Positions 1 to 7,374 of a stretch of 43,267 nt of DNA are shown here, in pieces (position 1 is the stretch's first letter; each line of letters opens with the position of its first letter). A model generated the notes under the pieces. That model was not told the DNA's origin and did not search any database. It worked only from the letters and a program-made list of their open reading frames with translations. The stretch spans positions 1-43,267 of IMG/VR virus record IMGVR_UViG_3300012271_000020; one strand, written 5' to 3'. The position numbers were made by a program, and so were the translations under genes. The DNA comes from a virus.

Positions 1-13
1 CCGAATGTCAAAC

Positions 14-736
14 TCAAGATGAAAGAACGGGCGAGCCGAAGATCGAAGCGTACCTAGACACGACATTCCCGCCCGAATTGGACTCCTCGGTGTCTCCCCA
101 GATAAAGTCGCCTTCGGGCGAACGTGTGTAAGGGGTCGTCACGATGCGCTGATAGTTAGGCATCAGCACGTGCGTGATAAGAGCCTCCTGAACCCCCTCG
201 GTCTCTTTGGACAGGTCCACAGAGTTGAGGTCAACGTTAGTGCCCTGGTCAAACACCTTGACCATCGAGTCAAGGCTCAGGATCACGCACATCCCTTCGA
301 GTTCACGAACCATCCGCTTCATCAGCATGACCGGAATGTCTTTAAGGGTGTACTCGGGGAACTTTTCCAGTAGCATGGTCAGCGCGATACGTGCTCCCTC
401 CTCGGGACCCTCCGGGCATCCATCTAGCATGGCCTCAATCGCACCGTCGACGCGCTCGGCAAGCTCTGCGTTCTTATCCAACTGCGCGTCACGAATGCCG
501 TGCATAAGCTCGCGCAACATGGTCTCGGGGCAACCTCCCATGTAATTAGGGAGAGGCATGATGGCTCGTGCGACTTGACCTTGGGGGACCTCGCCATACA
601 CGTCGGGGTTTCCGTCCGACAAAGACAGGATGATTCCTACGGGGATGAGGCTCCCGATCTCTTCAATGAACGATTCGTTCAGGGTCTCCAAAGCCTCAAG
701 GCACTCTTTGATTTCATGGGCTAGGTCTACAAACAT
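14..736 (-). CDS. Hypothetical protein, 240 aa
   Basis: I do not recognise this 240-residue protein. It is acidic and mostly helical in its first two thirds, with no signal peptide, membrane segment or nucleotide-binding motif that I can see. The C-terminal part has short polar segments around YTRSPEGDFIWG, near residues 205-217. The ATG at 736 follows AGAGGTAAGAAGC, giving a GAGG ribosome binding site 8 nt upstream, which supports this start. It is the last gene of the left minus-strand run inside the window. It has its own sigma70-like promoter just upstream (769-798), so it can be transcribed separately from the DUF1653 and IF-1 genes. That it is a real gene is fairly sure; its function is unknown. 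Confidence 0.8.
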   Translation of the reverse strand: MFVDLAHEIKECLEALETLNESFIEEIGSLIPVGIILSLSDGNPDVYGEVPQGQVARAIMPLPNYMGGCPETMLRELMHGIRDAQLDKNAELAERVDGAIEAMLDGCPEGPEEGARIALTMLLEKFPEYTLKDIPVMLMKRMVRELEGMCVILSLDSMVKVFDQGTNVDLNSVDLSKETEGVQEALITHVLMPNYQRIVTTPYTRSPEGDFIWGDTEESNSGGNVVSRYASIFGSPVLSS

Positions 737-768
737 GCTTCTTACCTCTTAAATTTTGATTGGAACGC

Positions 769-798
769 ACAATAGCACGTCCACCTGTCTCATGTCAA
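769..798 (-). promoter_or_regulatory. Sigma70-like promoter for the 14-736 gene
   Basis: On the minus strand a perfect -35 hexamer TTGACA (793-798) is followed after 18 nt by TATTGT (769-774), which matches the -10 consensus in 4 of 6 positions. The -35 box lies against the stop codon of the DUF1653 gene. The predicted start of transcription is near 762, leaving a leader of about 26 nt before the ATG at 736. The position in a short intergenic gap, in the right direction, makes it believable. The 18-nt spacer is one longer than ideal. Confidence 0.5.
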
Positions 799-1011
799 CT
801 GAATACGCTCGAATCGAGGAACGACCTCACCCGTAGGCAGGCTGACGCTCTCTTTGAACATGTCCAGGGGACGCGCCCACGAGGACTCGGGGTTACTCTT
901 CTCGTGGTAGACCACCAGATAATCTTTGCTCTCAGTGTGCCTCACCACATCGGTGACAACATAGAGGTTGCCTTTGTAGTGTCGGTACAGCCCTTCGGAC
1001 AGAATCAGCAT
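790..1011 (-). CDS. DUF1653-like small protein
   Basis: This 73-residue protein matches what I know of the DUF1653 family over nearly its whole length. It has YRHYKGNLYVVTDVVRHTES near residues 9-28, then a short strand with LVVY, a WARPLDMF segment near residues 45-53, and a C-terminal PRFERI. The family is small and has no established biochemical role. It occurs as a stand-alone protein in many bacteria and phages and is probably a compact beta-fold. The ATG at 1011 starts 1 nt after the stop of the 2H phosphoesterase gene, so translation is likely coupled to that gene. The family assignment is fairly sure; any role in infection is unknown. Confidence 0.75.
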   Translation of the reverse strand: MLILSEGLYRHYKGNLYVVTDVVRHTESKDYLVVYHEKSNPESSWARPLDMFKESVSLPTGEVVPRFERIQLT

Positions 1012-1012
1012 A

Positions 1013-1573
1013 TCACTTCAACCTTTCAAGAGAAGGGTTTACGCCCCCCAAGGTCACCTCACCTCCGACCTTGACAGAAGCGATCACCTCGTTAGATCGT
1101 ACTATGTAGACGCTCTCAATGGGGAATTTTGGGTAGGGCTCCAGGGCGCACTTTTCCCAGCCGTCAAAGAGTTCAGTCGTGTCGTGGTACTGGAGTGTGA
1201 GGTGCGCAGAAAACCCATGCTTCTGAGGACCCACAAAGCCACCTTCCCACATCTCTCTCAACACCTTGTACCTGAGCAATTCAAGACCCACAGCGTTCAT
1301 GGTGAGCTTGCGAACGAAACTGTTGTTCTCTGTGTCGAGGAAGCAACCCGGACCGTTCATGTACATGGTCAAGGGCTTTTGGAAAGACCTCATGGCCTTC
1401 TGTAAGCTGGAGATCATGGCCGCATCGTCCTCCGAGGACGTGTCCCCCACATAGTACAACGTCACGTGCAGTCCAGCATTGATGAGGTCTTGAGACGCGT
1501 GTTTATCCGCGTGGACAAGGAACTCTTCAGGCGGGAAGATGGCGATCATTGTCGAGCTTGGTTTCACATCCAT
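1013..1573 (-). CDS. 2H phosphoesterase / 2'-5' RNA ligase-like protein
   Basis: With the start chosen here the protein has 186 residues. It carries the two H-x-T motifs that define the 2H phosphoesterase superfamily: HVT at residues 36-38 and HLT at 124-126, each at the start of a hydrophobic strand (LYYVG and LQY). Family members hydrolyse or join 2'-5' or cyclic phosphate bonds in RNA and cyclic nucleotides. Known phage relatives include tRNA-repair enzymes and the anti-CBASS nuclease Acb1. The start at 1573 is preferred because GAGG lies 9 nt upstream; an earlier in-frame TTG at 1588 overlaps the infA stop codon and would add 5 residues. It is expressed with infA upstream and DUF1653 downstream. 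The fold is fairly certain; the substrate cannot be told from sequence. Confidence 0.75.
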   Translation of the reverse strand: MDVKPSSTMIAIFPPEEFLVHADKHASQDLINAGLHVTLYYVGDTSSEDDAAMISSLQKAMRSFQKPLTMYMNGPGCFLDTENNSFVRKLTMNAVGLELLRYKVLREMWEGGFVGPQKHGFSAHLTLQYHDTTELFDGWEKCALEPYPKFPIESVYIVRSNEVIASVKVGGEVTLGGVNPSLERLK

Positions 1574-1584
1574 AGGGGGTATCC

Positions 1585-1803
1585 TCAAACGTGTCGGTAG
1601 GTGATACGGCCCTTGGTGAGATCGTAGGGGCTCATCTCAACCGTCACCTTGTCGCCCAGTAGGATGCGGATGTTGTGGGTACGCATCTTGCCCGAGATGT
1701 GGGTCAAGATAACCATGCCGCTCTCAAGTTCAACCTTGAACATGGCGTTAGGCAGCGCCTCTAGCACTACACCCGCGACCTCAATGTTTTCTTCCTTAGC
1801 CAT
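1585..1803 (-). CDS. infA: Translation initiation factor IF-1
   Basis: This is a complete bacterial-type IF-1 of 72 residues, the same length as the E. coli protein, starting MAKEENIEV. It keeps the hallmark segments of the S1/OB fold: [14 protein letters not shown] near residues 13-26, HISGKMR near 40-46, [12 protein letters not shown] near 49-60 and PYDLTKGRI near 62-70. From my recollection of E. coli IF-1 about two thirds of the residues are identical. IF-1 binds the A site of the 30S subunit and helps IF-2 and IF-3 select the start codon. The ATG at 1803 has GAAGG 6 nt upstream. The open frame could extend to 1869, but those 22 extra residues do not belong to the family. It shares a transcript with the 2H phosphoesterase. 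An IF-1 gene is unusual in a phage. Confidence 0.95.
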   Translation of the reverse strand: MAKEENIEVAGVVLEALPNAMFKVELESGMVILTHISGKMRTHNIRILLGDKVTVEMSPYDLTKGRITYRHV

Positions 1804-1867
1804 TTGTAACCTTCGCTTTTCGCAGTGTTTAGTGTTAACCACACCCTTACTCGGGGTGGCATGTCTC

Positions 1868-1881
1868 ACGGGTAATCCCGT
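1868..1881. repeat. Short inverted repeat in the infA leader
   Basis: The 102-nt gap between the dCTP deaminase-like gene and infA contains ACGGG (1868-1872) and its exact complement CCCGT (1877-1881) around a 4-nt loop. In the infA transcript it would be a small hairpin about 65 nt before the start codon. There is no T-run behind it, so it does not look like a terminator. It could affect infA translation or simply be chance. I saw no convincing promoter in the gap. Confidence 0.3.
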
Positions 1882-1905
1882 ATACGCTCAATCTTATTAG
1901 CAGAT

Positions 1906-2541
1906 TCAGCGCTCAGGGTCAACCTGTTTATTCCGGCCATGCCCCCTGTAGGGCGTTGGACCTCTTTGGTGTTGGTAACGTGAGGCAAACTCCTCACTAC
2001 CATACGGCGAGATATCTCCCTTGACCGCCGAGAATCCGACCTGACCTATTTCCATCCCGGCATACACTCGGGTGGGGTACGTCACACGTATCTCCAGCGT
2101 CCACGTCCCATTCCAGCCCACGTCTCCCCAACCTGCACACACGTGCGATTCGAGTCCGACGCGCGCCATTGACGACCTACCTTCGTAGATAGGTACGTGA
2201 CACGGAGAGTTGGTCCTCTCTACTGTGGACCCAAGGTACAACCTTCCGGGCAATAACACAAGCCCCTTCTCGGGGATTTGCATCTCTCTGCCAGGGGGCG
2301 AATCAAGCCTGGAGGGGTCAAGGTCAATCTCTGAGGGAGGTAACCAACCGCACAGGGCCGCTGGCAATACCTTCCTCATCATGCGTGTGAGTGGGGTAGA
2401 GTTGTCAACGTCGTACACAAAAAGAGTTTTGTCAAGGCGAACGTTGACGGAGTTGGGATTGAACAGCGTGACATCAAGAGGATCGATCTCAATACGGCCC
2501 TCTTCAATCTCGTCCAAAATGCCTTGCTTAGTCAAAATCAT
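1906..2541 (-). CDS. dcd: dCTP deaminase / dUTPase-family enzyme
   Basis: This 211-residue protein has the layout of the dCTP deaminase branch of the dUTPase superfamily. It starts MILTKQGIL, has an NSVNVRL segment near residue 30 (family: SxDLRL), then YEGRSSMARVGL near 118-129, AGWGDVGWNG near 136-145 and TLEI near 148-151. The glutamate of TLE is the expected catalytic residue. The C-terminal YQHQRGPT resembles the flexible family tail. Such enzymes make dUMP or dUTP from dCTP, feeding dTTP synthesis in infected cells. The ATG at 2541 fits family N-termini better than the in-frame TTG at 2562. This start overlaps the upstream gene by 14 nt. It could be a deaminase or a bifunctional deaminase-dUTPase; I cannot separate these. 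Confidence 0.85.
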   Translation of the reverse strand: MILTKQGILDEIEEGRIEIDPLDVTLFNPNSVNVRLDKTLFVYDVDNSTPLTRMMRKVLPAALCGWLPPSEIDLDPSRLDSPPGREMQIPEKGLVLLPGRLYLGSTVERTNSPCHVPIYEGRSSMARVGLESHVCAGWGDVGWNGTWTLEIRVTYPTRVYAGMEIGQVGFSAVKGDISPYGSEEFASRYQHQRGPTPYRGHGRNKQVDPER

Positions 2542-3073
2542 ACTTAATCCAATCAGATACAAGTGTATCCGCCTTGTAGGTGGAGCGGAACACGGCAGAC
2601 GGGTTCCCGAAAGGGTCCGAATTATTGGTCCTCAGATAGCTTTCTTCAAGACAAACGGTGAGGACATCGAGGTTAGTCCCGTGCTCGGGATGAGTGAGGA
2701 ACTGTTCCAGCGTGAACATGGTGGCATGTGTGACGTAATACAAGACCTTACGAAAGGGTAGGTCACGGTGCAACTCCTGGGATCTCAAGCGGCGCTGATT
2801 GGATTTGATGCGAAGGGCCTTGGACCTCAGCAGGATCGTGTACTCGCGTAGCATATCGTGTACGTCGTGCAGGTCCGGGGGCAGGTTCTTTTTGTCCACG
2901 CAATGAATCCTCGTGGCGAACTTATTGAACACCTCGGAGCGGTCAGCGTGCAGCGAGGTCAAACGGTTCTGAACCGCGACGTAAACTGCCAAGGTAGGTT
3001 CCTCCAAGAACAGCTTGAGCATATCCTCGTCCCCCCTTCTCAAGATGTCACATACGGACAGAAAAAGAGTCAT
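2528..3073 (-). CDS. Hypothetical helical protein, 181 aa
   Basis: I do not recognise this 181-residue protein. It looks all-helical, with a basic central stretch near residues 80-105 (LLRSKALRIKSNQRRLRSQE). It has no membrane segment or signal peptide. Two possible starts exist. The ATG at 3073 has an excellent AGGAGG site 7 nt upstream, whereas the GTG at 3079 lies too close to that site, so 3073 is chosen. It overlaps the next gene (dcd) by 14 nt and begins 2 nt after the previous gene ends, so the three genes are surely one transcript. Nothing in it points to an enzyme. Confidence 0.75.
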   Translation of the reverse strand: MTLFLSVCDILRRGDEDMLKLFLEEPTLAVYVAVQNRLTSLHADRSEVFNKFATRIHCVDKKNLPPDLHDVHDMLREYTILLRSKALRIKSNQRRLRSQELHRDLPFRKVLYYVTHATMFTLEQFLTHPEHGTNLDVLTVCLEESYLRTNNSDPFGNPSAVFRSTYKADTLVSDWIKYDFD

Positions 3074-3075
3074 AC

Positions 3076-3774
3076 TCACACCTCCTCACCGCTTTCATAC
3101 GTCACTTCAACGCTGCTTAGGTGCGGGAACCTTGCGATCAAGCCCATCTGGTCAATGTGTGTGCTCTGTACAAGAACACCTTCCCCGTCATGAGTCACGA
3201 CCATAAAGGCACTTGATGTCATGTAGGCCATAACCGCTGCATCCACGCCCTCTTCTGGGGTGACCAGAAACAGTGAGGGAGGATCTGCCTTAAGCTCTTC
3301 AAATATCTGCGTGAACAGGTAATCCATCGAGGCTATCTTCCCCCACTCAAAACGGGGTGACCAGTCGGGCCAGTAAGATGCGGCCCAATGTCTTAGTGCC
3401 TTTGTGACGGCCTCTTCGTCGAAACGGTCGCACTCCCACCTAAATAATCCTTCGGGGAAGGGCGTTTGGGATTCGCCTATCTCGACGACCCCATCGTATT
3501 CTTTTAGCCCCTCGTCACGACTCAACGTCATGAGCCAGGGTTGCACCAGTTCGCCCTGGTCAGTCATTAGCTCAAGGTGTATGTCTGCACATTCCCCCGT
3601 GCTGTCAATCTGCGCCCATAGCTTGACCGTCTCATCGGGGCTCTTGAAAGCCCTTTTCAATCCCGCGATCAGGACCTCTTCAAAAAAAAGAGTGTCCCAG
3701 TTTGACTGATTTTCGAGGGATCTTAGAGCCGATAAGGACTGAAAAGCTATCCTACGGCATACGTTAACCGACAT
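3076..3774 (-). CDS. Hypothetical protein, 232 aa (first gene of the left minus-strand run)
   Basis: This 232-residue protein is unrecognised. It is acidic, mixed alpha/beta, and rich in tryptophan in the middle (HWAASYWPDWSPRFEWG near residues 128-144). I see no transmembrane segment, Cys cluster or P-loop. The ATG at 3774 follows GGGAG with a 7-nt spacer. It is the first gene of the leftward run. It reads away from the divergent control region at 3775-3945, so it is likely expressed early or under control of the palindrome described there. Confidence 0.75.
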   Translation of the reverse strand: MSVNVCRRIAFQSLSALRSLENQSNWDTLFFEEVLIAGLKRAFKSPDETVKLWAQIDSTGECADIHLELMTDQGELVQPWLMTLSRDEGLKEYDGVVEIGESQTPFPEGLFRWECDRFDEEAVTKALRHWAASYWPDWSPRFEWGKIASMDYLFTQIFEELKADPPSLFLVTPEEGVDAAVMAYMTSSAFMVVTHDGEGVLVQSTHIDQMGLIARFPHLSSVEVTYESGEEV

Positions 3775-3945
3775 ATGGGGTCTCCCAAGGGGGGTTAAGT
3801 CTTTTACTACACTATTAACGTATCATAGTGAAGAATCATTGTAGGTTGAAAGGTTCTATTTATGTGCCGGGTTCAATGTAAGTCAAAACGATGGCTTCTA
3901 CGAATGGCATTACCGATACAGTTCCTCTACTAAGCGAGGTTTCCC
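3775..3945. promoter_or_regulatory. Divergent control region with a 21-bp palindrome
   Basis: This 171-bp AT-rich gap separates the leftward run from rightward phoH and must hold promoters for both. The clearest element is an interrupted palindrome, CACTAT (3810-3815) and ATAGTG (3825-3830) around 9 nt. It overlaps a minus-strand TATGAT (3822-3827) that would make a good -10 box. The matching -35 (around 3845-3851) is poor. The overlap suggests a repressor or activator site controlling the leftward promoter. I found no convincing plus-strand promoter for phoH. A 41-codon plus-strand frame from the ATG at 3891 has no ribosome binding site and is not called. Confidence 0.4.
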
Positions 3946-4905
3946 TTGGGTATCTTTCAAGATGCGTCCGAACACAGGTACGGCAAGACGGCTCGACACT
4001 TTCAGGTGTCCGGCTCCTACATCAATGAGCTTTTCTCTTCCGAGAAGTACGTTGACCTACCTGCCGAATACGTCTCCACTAATTATTCACACGTTGATGA
4101 TGACGTGCTCTGGCCTAATCAGCCGGTATCTCTTGAGTCTGTGGATTCAAAGCAGCACGCGTTGGCGATTGTCACCCCTGACGGTAGAGGGCTAACGCCT
4201 GCCCGTCAAAACATCGAATACTACGGGATCAAACCTCGTAACCGTGAGCAAGCGCAACTGTTCAACTTGATGGATGACCCTGAAGTGCGTGTGATCGTGG
4301 TCACGGGTGCGGCGGGCACAGGAAAGTCGACAGCGATCGGTGCTTACGCTCTTGACAGGGTGATGAAAAAGGGGGAGGATTCGTTTGCGAAGATGATCCT
4401 GTCCAAGCCACTGGAGATTGTAACCAAGACAAGGTACTGGGGAACCGTACCGGGAGACGAGAACGATAAGTTCGGACCCTTCCTCAAGTCTTTCTCTATC
4501 ATGTTTGAGAACATGATCGGCAAGTCTGGTGCCCAGTACATCAAGACAGCTATCGAGAAGAAAATCATCGAGTTCATGCCTCTTGAACTCATGCGAGGTG
4601 CCACCCTTCGAGATGCGATCGTCTGGTATGACGAGGCACAGAACCTGAACGCGCACGAGGCGGCTACCCTGGGTACCCGTATCGACGACGTAGGTAACTC
4701 CAAGCTCGTCTTGTCTGGAGACCTTAACCAGAGAGACCGTCAGAACCTCAAAAGGTCCATGACGGGTCTACACAAGCTCTGTACCTCCCCTTACTTTCTC
4801 AGGTCACCTTTGACCGCACACGTTGACCTGAAGGTCATTGAGCGTGGTGAGATCGCGGAGTTGTTCCACAACGTCTTCGAGAAAGACATCGAAGACCGCG
4901 ACTGA
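3946..4905 (+). CDS. phoH: PhoH-like ATPase
   Basis: This 319-residue protein has a PhoH-type P-loop ATPase domain. Walker A is GAAGTGKST near residues 119-127, and an IVWYDEAQN Walker B follows near 225-233. The LSGDLNQRD segment near 253-261 is typical of PhoH proteins. The roughly 95 residues before the ATPase domain are not recognised. PhoH-like proteins are widespread in phages and are thought to be RNA-linked ATPases or helicases; the exact job is not settled. The start is the TTG at 3946. It has GAGG 6 nt upstream, and an in-frame stop at 3931 excludes any earlier start. The gene converges on the AAA+ gene with a single base between the stop codons. It is one of the few plus-strand genes, reading from the divergent control region. 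Confidence 0.85.
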   Translation: MGIFQDASEHRYGKTARHFQVSGSYINELFSSEKYVDLPAEYVSTNYSHVDDDVLWPNQPVSLESVDSKQHALAIVTPDGRGLTPARQNIEYYGIKPRNREQAQLFNLMDDPEVRVIVVTGAAGTGKSTAIGAYALDRVMKKGEDSFAKMILSKPLEIVTKTRYWGTVPGDENDKFGPFLKSFSIMFENMIGKSGAQYIKTAIEKKIIEFMPLELMRGATLRDAIVWYDEAQNLNAHEAATLGTRIDDVGNSKLVLSGDLNQRDRQNLKRSMTGLHKLCTSPYFLRSPLTAHVDLKVIERGEIAELFHNVFEKDIEDRD

Positions 4906-4906
4906 T

Positions 4907-6580
4907 TTAGTTCATATCTATATCTGACAGCGCACGAAGAGTCTGAGAGGTAACACTCTCAGACTCTTCTCGTAGGTGCGTGGGTTCAGAAGCAAACCTC
5001 GCGCGCACCCCCTCATCACGGTCAGGGTCATAAGACACCCACTCGGTGAGCTTGTCGATATCTTCCCTCAAGACCTGAGAGAGAGGCGGCTTGTCTTCAA
5101 TCGCCTGCAAAAAGTGTTCTGTCTCCAGGGACTTTCCACGAACAAACGCGTGACGTAGACCCTCCTTAACCGCTTTCTCAATCTCACGGCCTGTAAGCCC
5201 CTCCGAGGCGTGAGACATAGCTCCATAGTCCAGAACGTCTCTGGAGCCCATTTCGGGCGTCCAGTACCTATCTAACTGCAACTCGAAGCACTCACGGCGT
5301 GCCAAAGCGTCTGGCAGGTTCACGAAGAATATCTCCTCGAATCGGGAGATCATCTCCGGGGGGAGTGCGTCAATGCCGTTGGCGGTTGCGACCATGAACA
5401 CATCTTCGGCGTGCTCTTCATACCAAGACAGGAAGGTTCCGATGACCCTTGCGGTCGTCCCCGAGTCTGTACGAGAAGAAGAGCCCAGACCTGCGAACCC
5501 CTTCTCAATCTCATCAATCCACACCACACAAGGGCTCATGGATTCGATATCTTTGAGCGCTCTGCGCATGTTCGACTCCGAGTCTCCTACTCTGGGTCCG
5601 AACACCTTACCGGGGTCAAACCTCAACACGGGAAGGTCAATCTCGTTCCCCAGGGCCTTGGCGGTGAGGCTCTTACCACATCCCGGTATACCTACCAACA
5701 AAACACCCTTGCACGGGGGCAGCCCCCAGGACTTACCTTCCGGGGTAAACGAGGCACCCGCCTCTTTTAGCCATACCTTGAGCCTGTCCATTCCAGCGAT
5801 GTCTTTGAAGGCAAGGTCTGTGTTGACGACCTCCAAGAAGTCACGCGTAGGCAGGTAGTCACGTCTCTTGCGTACTACATCAGCTACCGTAATGACGAAA
5901 TCCTTGTCGGCCATCAAGTAGTTAAGCATCTCACGTATCTGATACCCTGTCAAGCCCTCGCACGCTCGGATGAACTCATCGGGGATAGGGTCTGCGACGT
6001 CGCGTCCCGCAGGGAGCGTGAAGTTCTCTACCAGTGCCTTTTGAGCCGGGGTAATGCCGGGCTCTTTTGCAGCGAGACGTGTGTTGTCTTCAAAGGCGCC
6101 AAGCTCCGCTCGTAATTCCTGTGCTGGGATAGAGCCGTAATGGTACACCTCTACCAAACCTTGAAGGTAAGTAGGTACGATCCCCGTCTTGGACACGAGG
6201 ATGAGGCTACGTTGAGAGGCAACGTTGCGTTGTGTTGCCAGGGCAAAGTTTTTGAGGGAGCGACGGACCGAGGGGTTTTTTAGGTGGGTGTCTGCGTCCA
6301 GAAGAACGTGGTACAGGTTATCCCTCTTCGAGGACTTCGAGGCACGGTAGGCTTCTTTTATCACGGGCAGAAGCTGAAACGAATTCACGTCCTCGGGGTA
6401 CCTCAAGACTGACCATTCTTCGATGTACTGGTCGGCTTTGAGCAAGCCAAAGCTTTCATTCCACACCAGCACGTCGCAGGTAGGCCGAACCTGTTTGAAG
6501 ATGTCTTCAATCAGACGATCCTCCTCATCGGTGACCACCATAAGAAGGGGTGGTAGCACATCAAGATAGGTCTTCAACAT
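4907..6580 (-). CDS. Ycf46-like AAA+ ATPase
   Basis: This 557-residue protein has a C-terminal AAA+ module. Walker A is GIPGCGKS at residues 297-304. Walker B is VVWIDE around 352-357, and SRFEEIF near 412 carries the expected arginine finger. A small helical lid domain ends near residue 500. The first 250 residues resemble the N-terminal domain of Ycf46-type ATPases, with a LLDADTHL segment near 93-100 followed by an RRSLKNF helix. No HExxH protease motif is present, so it is not an FtsH protease. The ATG at 6580 has AAGGA 8 nt upstream and overlaps the previous gene by 20 nt. It lies in a block with DUF1257-like and DUF2997-like genes. It probably remodels a protein complex, but its substrate is unknown. 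Confidence 0.8.
   Translation of the reverse strand: MLKTYLDVLPPLLMVVTDEEDRLIEDIFKQVRPTCDVLVWNESFGLLKADQYIEEWSVLRYPEDVNSFQLLPVIKEAYRASKSSKRDNLYHVLLDADTHLKNPSVRRSLKNFALATQRNVASQRSLILVSKTGIVPTYLQGLVEVYHYGSIPAQELRAELGAFEDNTRLAAKEPGITPAQKALVENFTLPAGRDVADPIPDEFIRACEGLTGYQIREMLNYLMADKDFVITVADVVRKRRDYLPTRDFLEVVNTDLAFKDIAGMDRLKVWLKEAGASFTPEGKSWGLPPCKGVLLVGIPGCGKSLTAKALGNEIDLPVLRFDPGKVFGPRVGDSESNMRRALKDIESMSPCVVWIDEIEKGFAGLGSSSRTDSGTTARVIGTFLSWYEEHAEDVFMVATANGIDALPPEMISRFEEIFFVNLPDALARRECFELQLDRYWTPEMGSRDVLDYGAMSHASEGLTGREIEKAVKEGLRHAFVRGKSLETEHFLQAIEDKPPLSQVLREDIDKLTEWVSYDPDRDEGVRARFASEPTHLREESESVTSQTLRALSDIDMN
4936..4969. repeat. Perfect 14-bp inverted repeat between convergent phoH and AAA+ genes
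   Basis: GAAGAGTCTGAGAG (4936-4949) is followed after a 6-nt loop by its exact complement (4956-4969). The hairpin starts 31 nt after the phoH stop codon and lies inside the last codons of the AAA+ gene. A stem of 14 perfect pairs in coding DNA is very unlikely by chance. There is no T-run on either side, so it is not a standard intrinsic terminator. It could still stop or protect the phoH transcript 3' end, or act on both converging messages. Confidence 0.65.
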
Positions 6581-6986
6581 GTCGGAGGTCCTTTAGGATA
6601 GAGGCTTTCTCTGGAGGAATTATGACGTAAGCCATGCGCATCGTCCCGACAGGCAACATTCCCCCGTCAAAAGATAGCTGGACATGGGATAGCGCCGCGC
6701 ACTGCGGGCACTTGAACTCCCAGTGGGTTTTTGAAGCTATTCGGACACGGCTGAACAGGTTCAAAATCCCTGGAGTTAGTTTGGGCGGAGTCGTGTTCCA
6801 AGTCAACTCCAGGGGTAGACCTCTCTTGTAACCAAAGGTCTCACTTTCAGGCGTGATCAAAGCGTATACAAGAGGGTTGCCACAAAGACATTCATGCACC
6901 ACACGGCAAGGCTGGCTTCTGCCCGTCTCGGGTGTTTTTTCCGTAACGCCTTTTAGCAGAGACTTTAGCCTTGCGTTCACCGGCAT
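6561..6986 (-). CDS. Zinc-ribbon-like hypothetical protein
   Basis: This 141-residue protein has Cys residues placed like a split zinc-binding site: C33-L-C35-G and C93-P-Q-C96, with one extra Cys at 27. The stretch between them is beta-rich, and the N-terminus is basic (ARLKSLLKG). I do not recognise a family. The pattern suggests a zinc-bound adaptor or nucleic-acid-binding protein, but this is inference from four cysteines. The ATG at 6986 has AGGGG upstream. It lies 4 nt after the DUF1257-like gene and overlaps the AAA+ gene by 20 nt, so it belongs to the same block and may work with the ATPase. Confidence 0.7.
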   Translation of the reverse strand: MPVNARLKSLLKGVTEKTPETGRSQPCRVVHECLCGNPLVYALITPESETFGYKRGLPLELTWNTTPPKLTPGILNLFSRVRIASKTHWEFKCPQCAALSHVQLSFDGGMLPVGTMRMAYVIIPPEKASILKDLRHVEDLS

Positions 6987-6990
6987 TTGG

Positions 6991-7374
6991 TTACCCCTTG
7001 ACTGCTACGATCACTATATCTCCCGGTTCAATAAGAGGATCTTGATCATATCCCGTGGCGACATACTCTTTGACGATCTGATCACCTTGCTGCATCGCTT
7101 CCCACAGGTAATGCTTACGTAGGTAGTGCTGCGTCACGCTGCCTAGCACACCGCGCGCCATGCGGCAATCCTCGTCATAAGTCGCCTCGAAGTTACCCCC
7201 TGCACCTTTTGACAGGGTGATCCCTCTGTACATCAGCGTGTGACCTTGTTCCGTAGAGAGGATACGATATATCCCAGCACCTGCGTCTACGAAGCCAAGG
7301 CCCCTCTCTGTCAGTACGGCTTTGAGCATGTCCTCGTGTTTTATATCACACTGGACGGATATTCTACGGCTCAT
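6991..7374 (-). CDS. DUF1257 (Ycf35)-like protein
   Basis: This 127-residue protein resembles the DUF1257/Ycf35 family. It has an N-terminal strand and helix (MSRRISVQCDI, then LKAVLTERGL), a Y-D-EDC segment near residues 67-71, and a long helix with VTQHYLRKHYLWEAMQQG near 80-97. The family counterpart of the last segment has the same V-T-Q-x-Y start. Family members are found in cyanobacteria, plastids and some phages and have no firm function. The ATG at 7374 overlaps the stop of the DUF2997-like gene as ATGA, with GGGAG upstream, so the two are translationally coupled. The family call comes from memory and needs a profile search. Confidence 0.65.
   Translation of the reverse strand: MSRRISVQCDIKHEDMLKAVLTERGLGFVDAGAGIYRILSTEQGHTLMYRGITLSKGAGGNFEATYDEDCRMARGVLGSVTQHYLRKHYLWEAMQQGDQIVKEYVATGYDQDPLIEPGDIVIVAVKG

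Noticed and set aside
3891-4016. Plus-strand frame from the ATG at 3891 as an N-terminus for PhoH
   Set aside because: It is in a different phase from PhoH, and an in-frame stop at 3931 closes the PhoH frame upstream. The TTG at 3946 has the better ribosome binding site.
4907-6580. FtsH-type protease
   Set aside because: The AAA+ core is present, but there is no HExxH zinc-protease motif and no N-terminal membrane helix.
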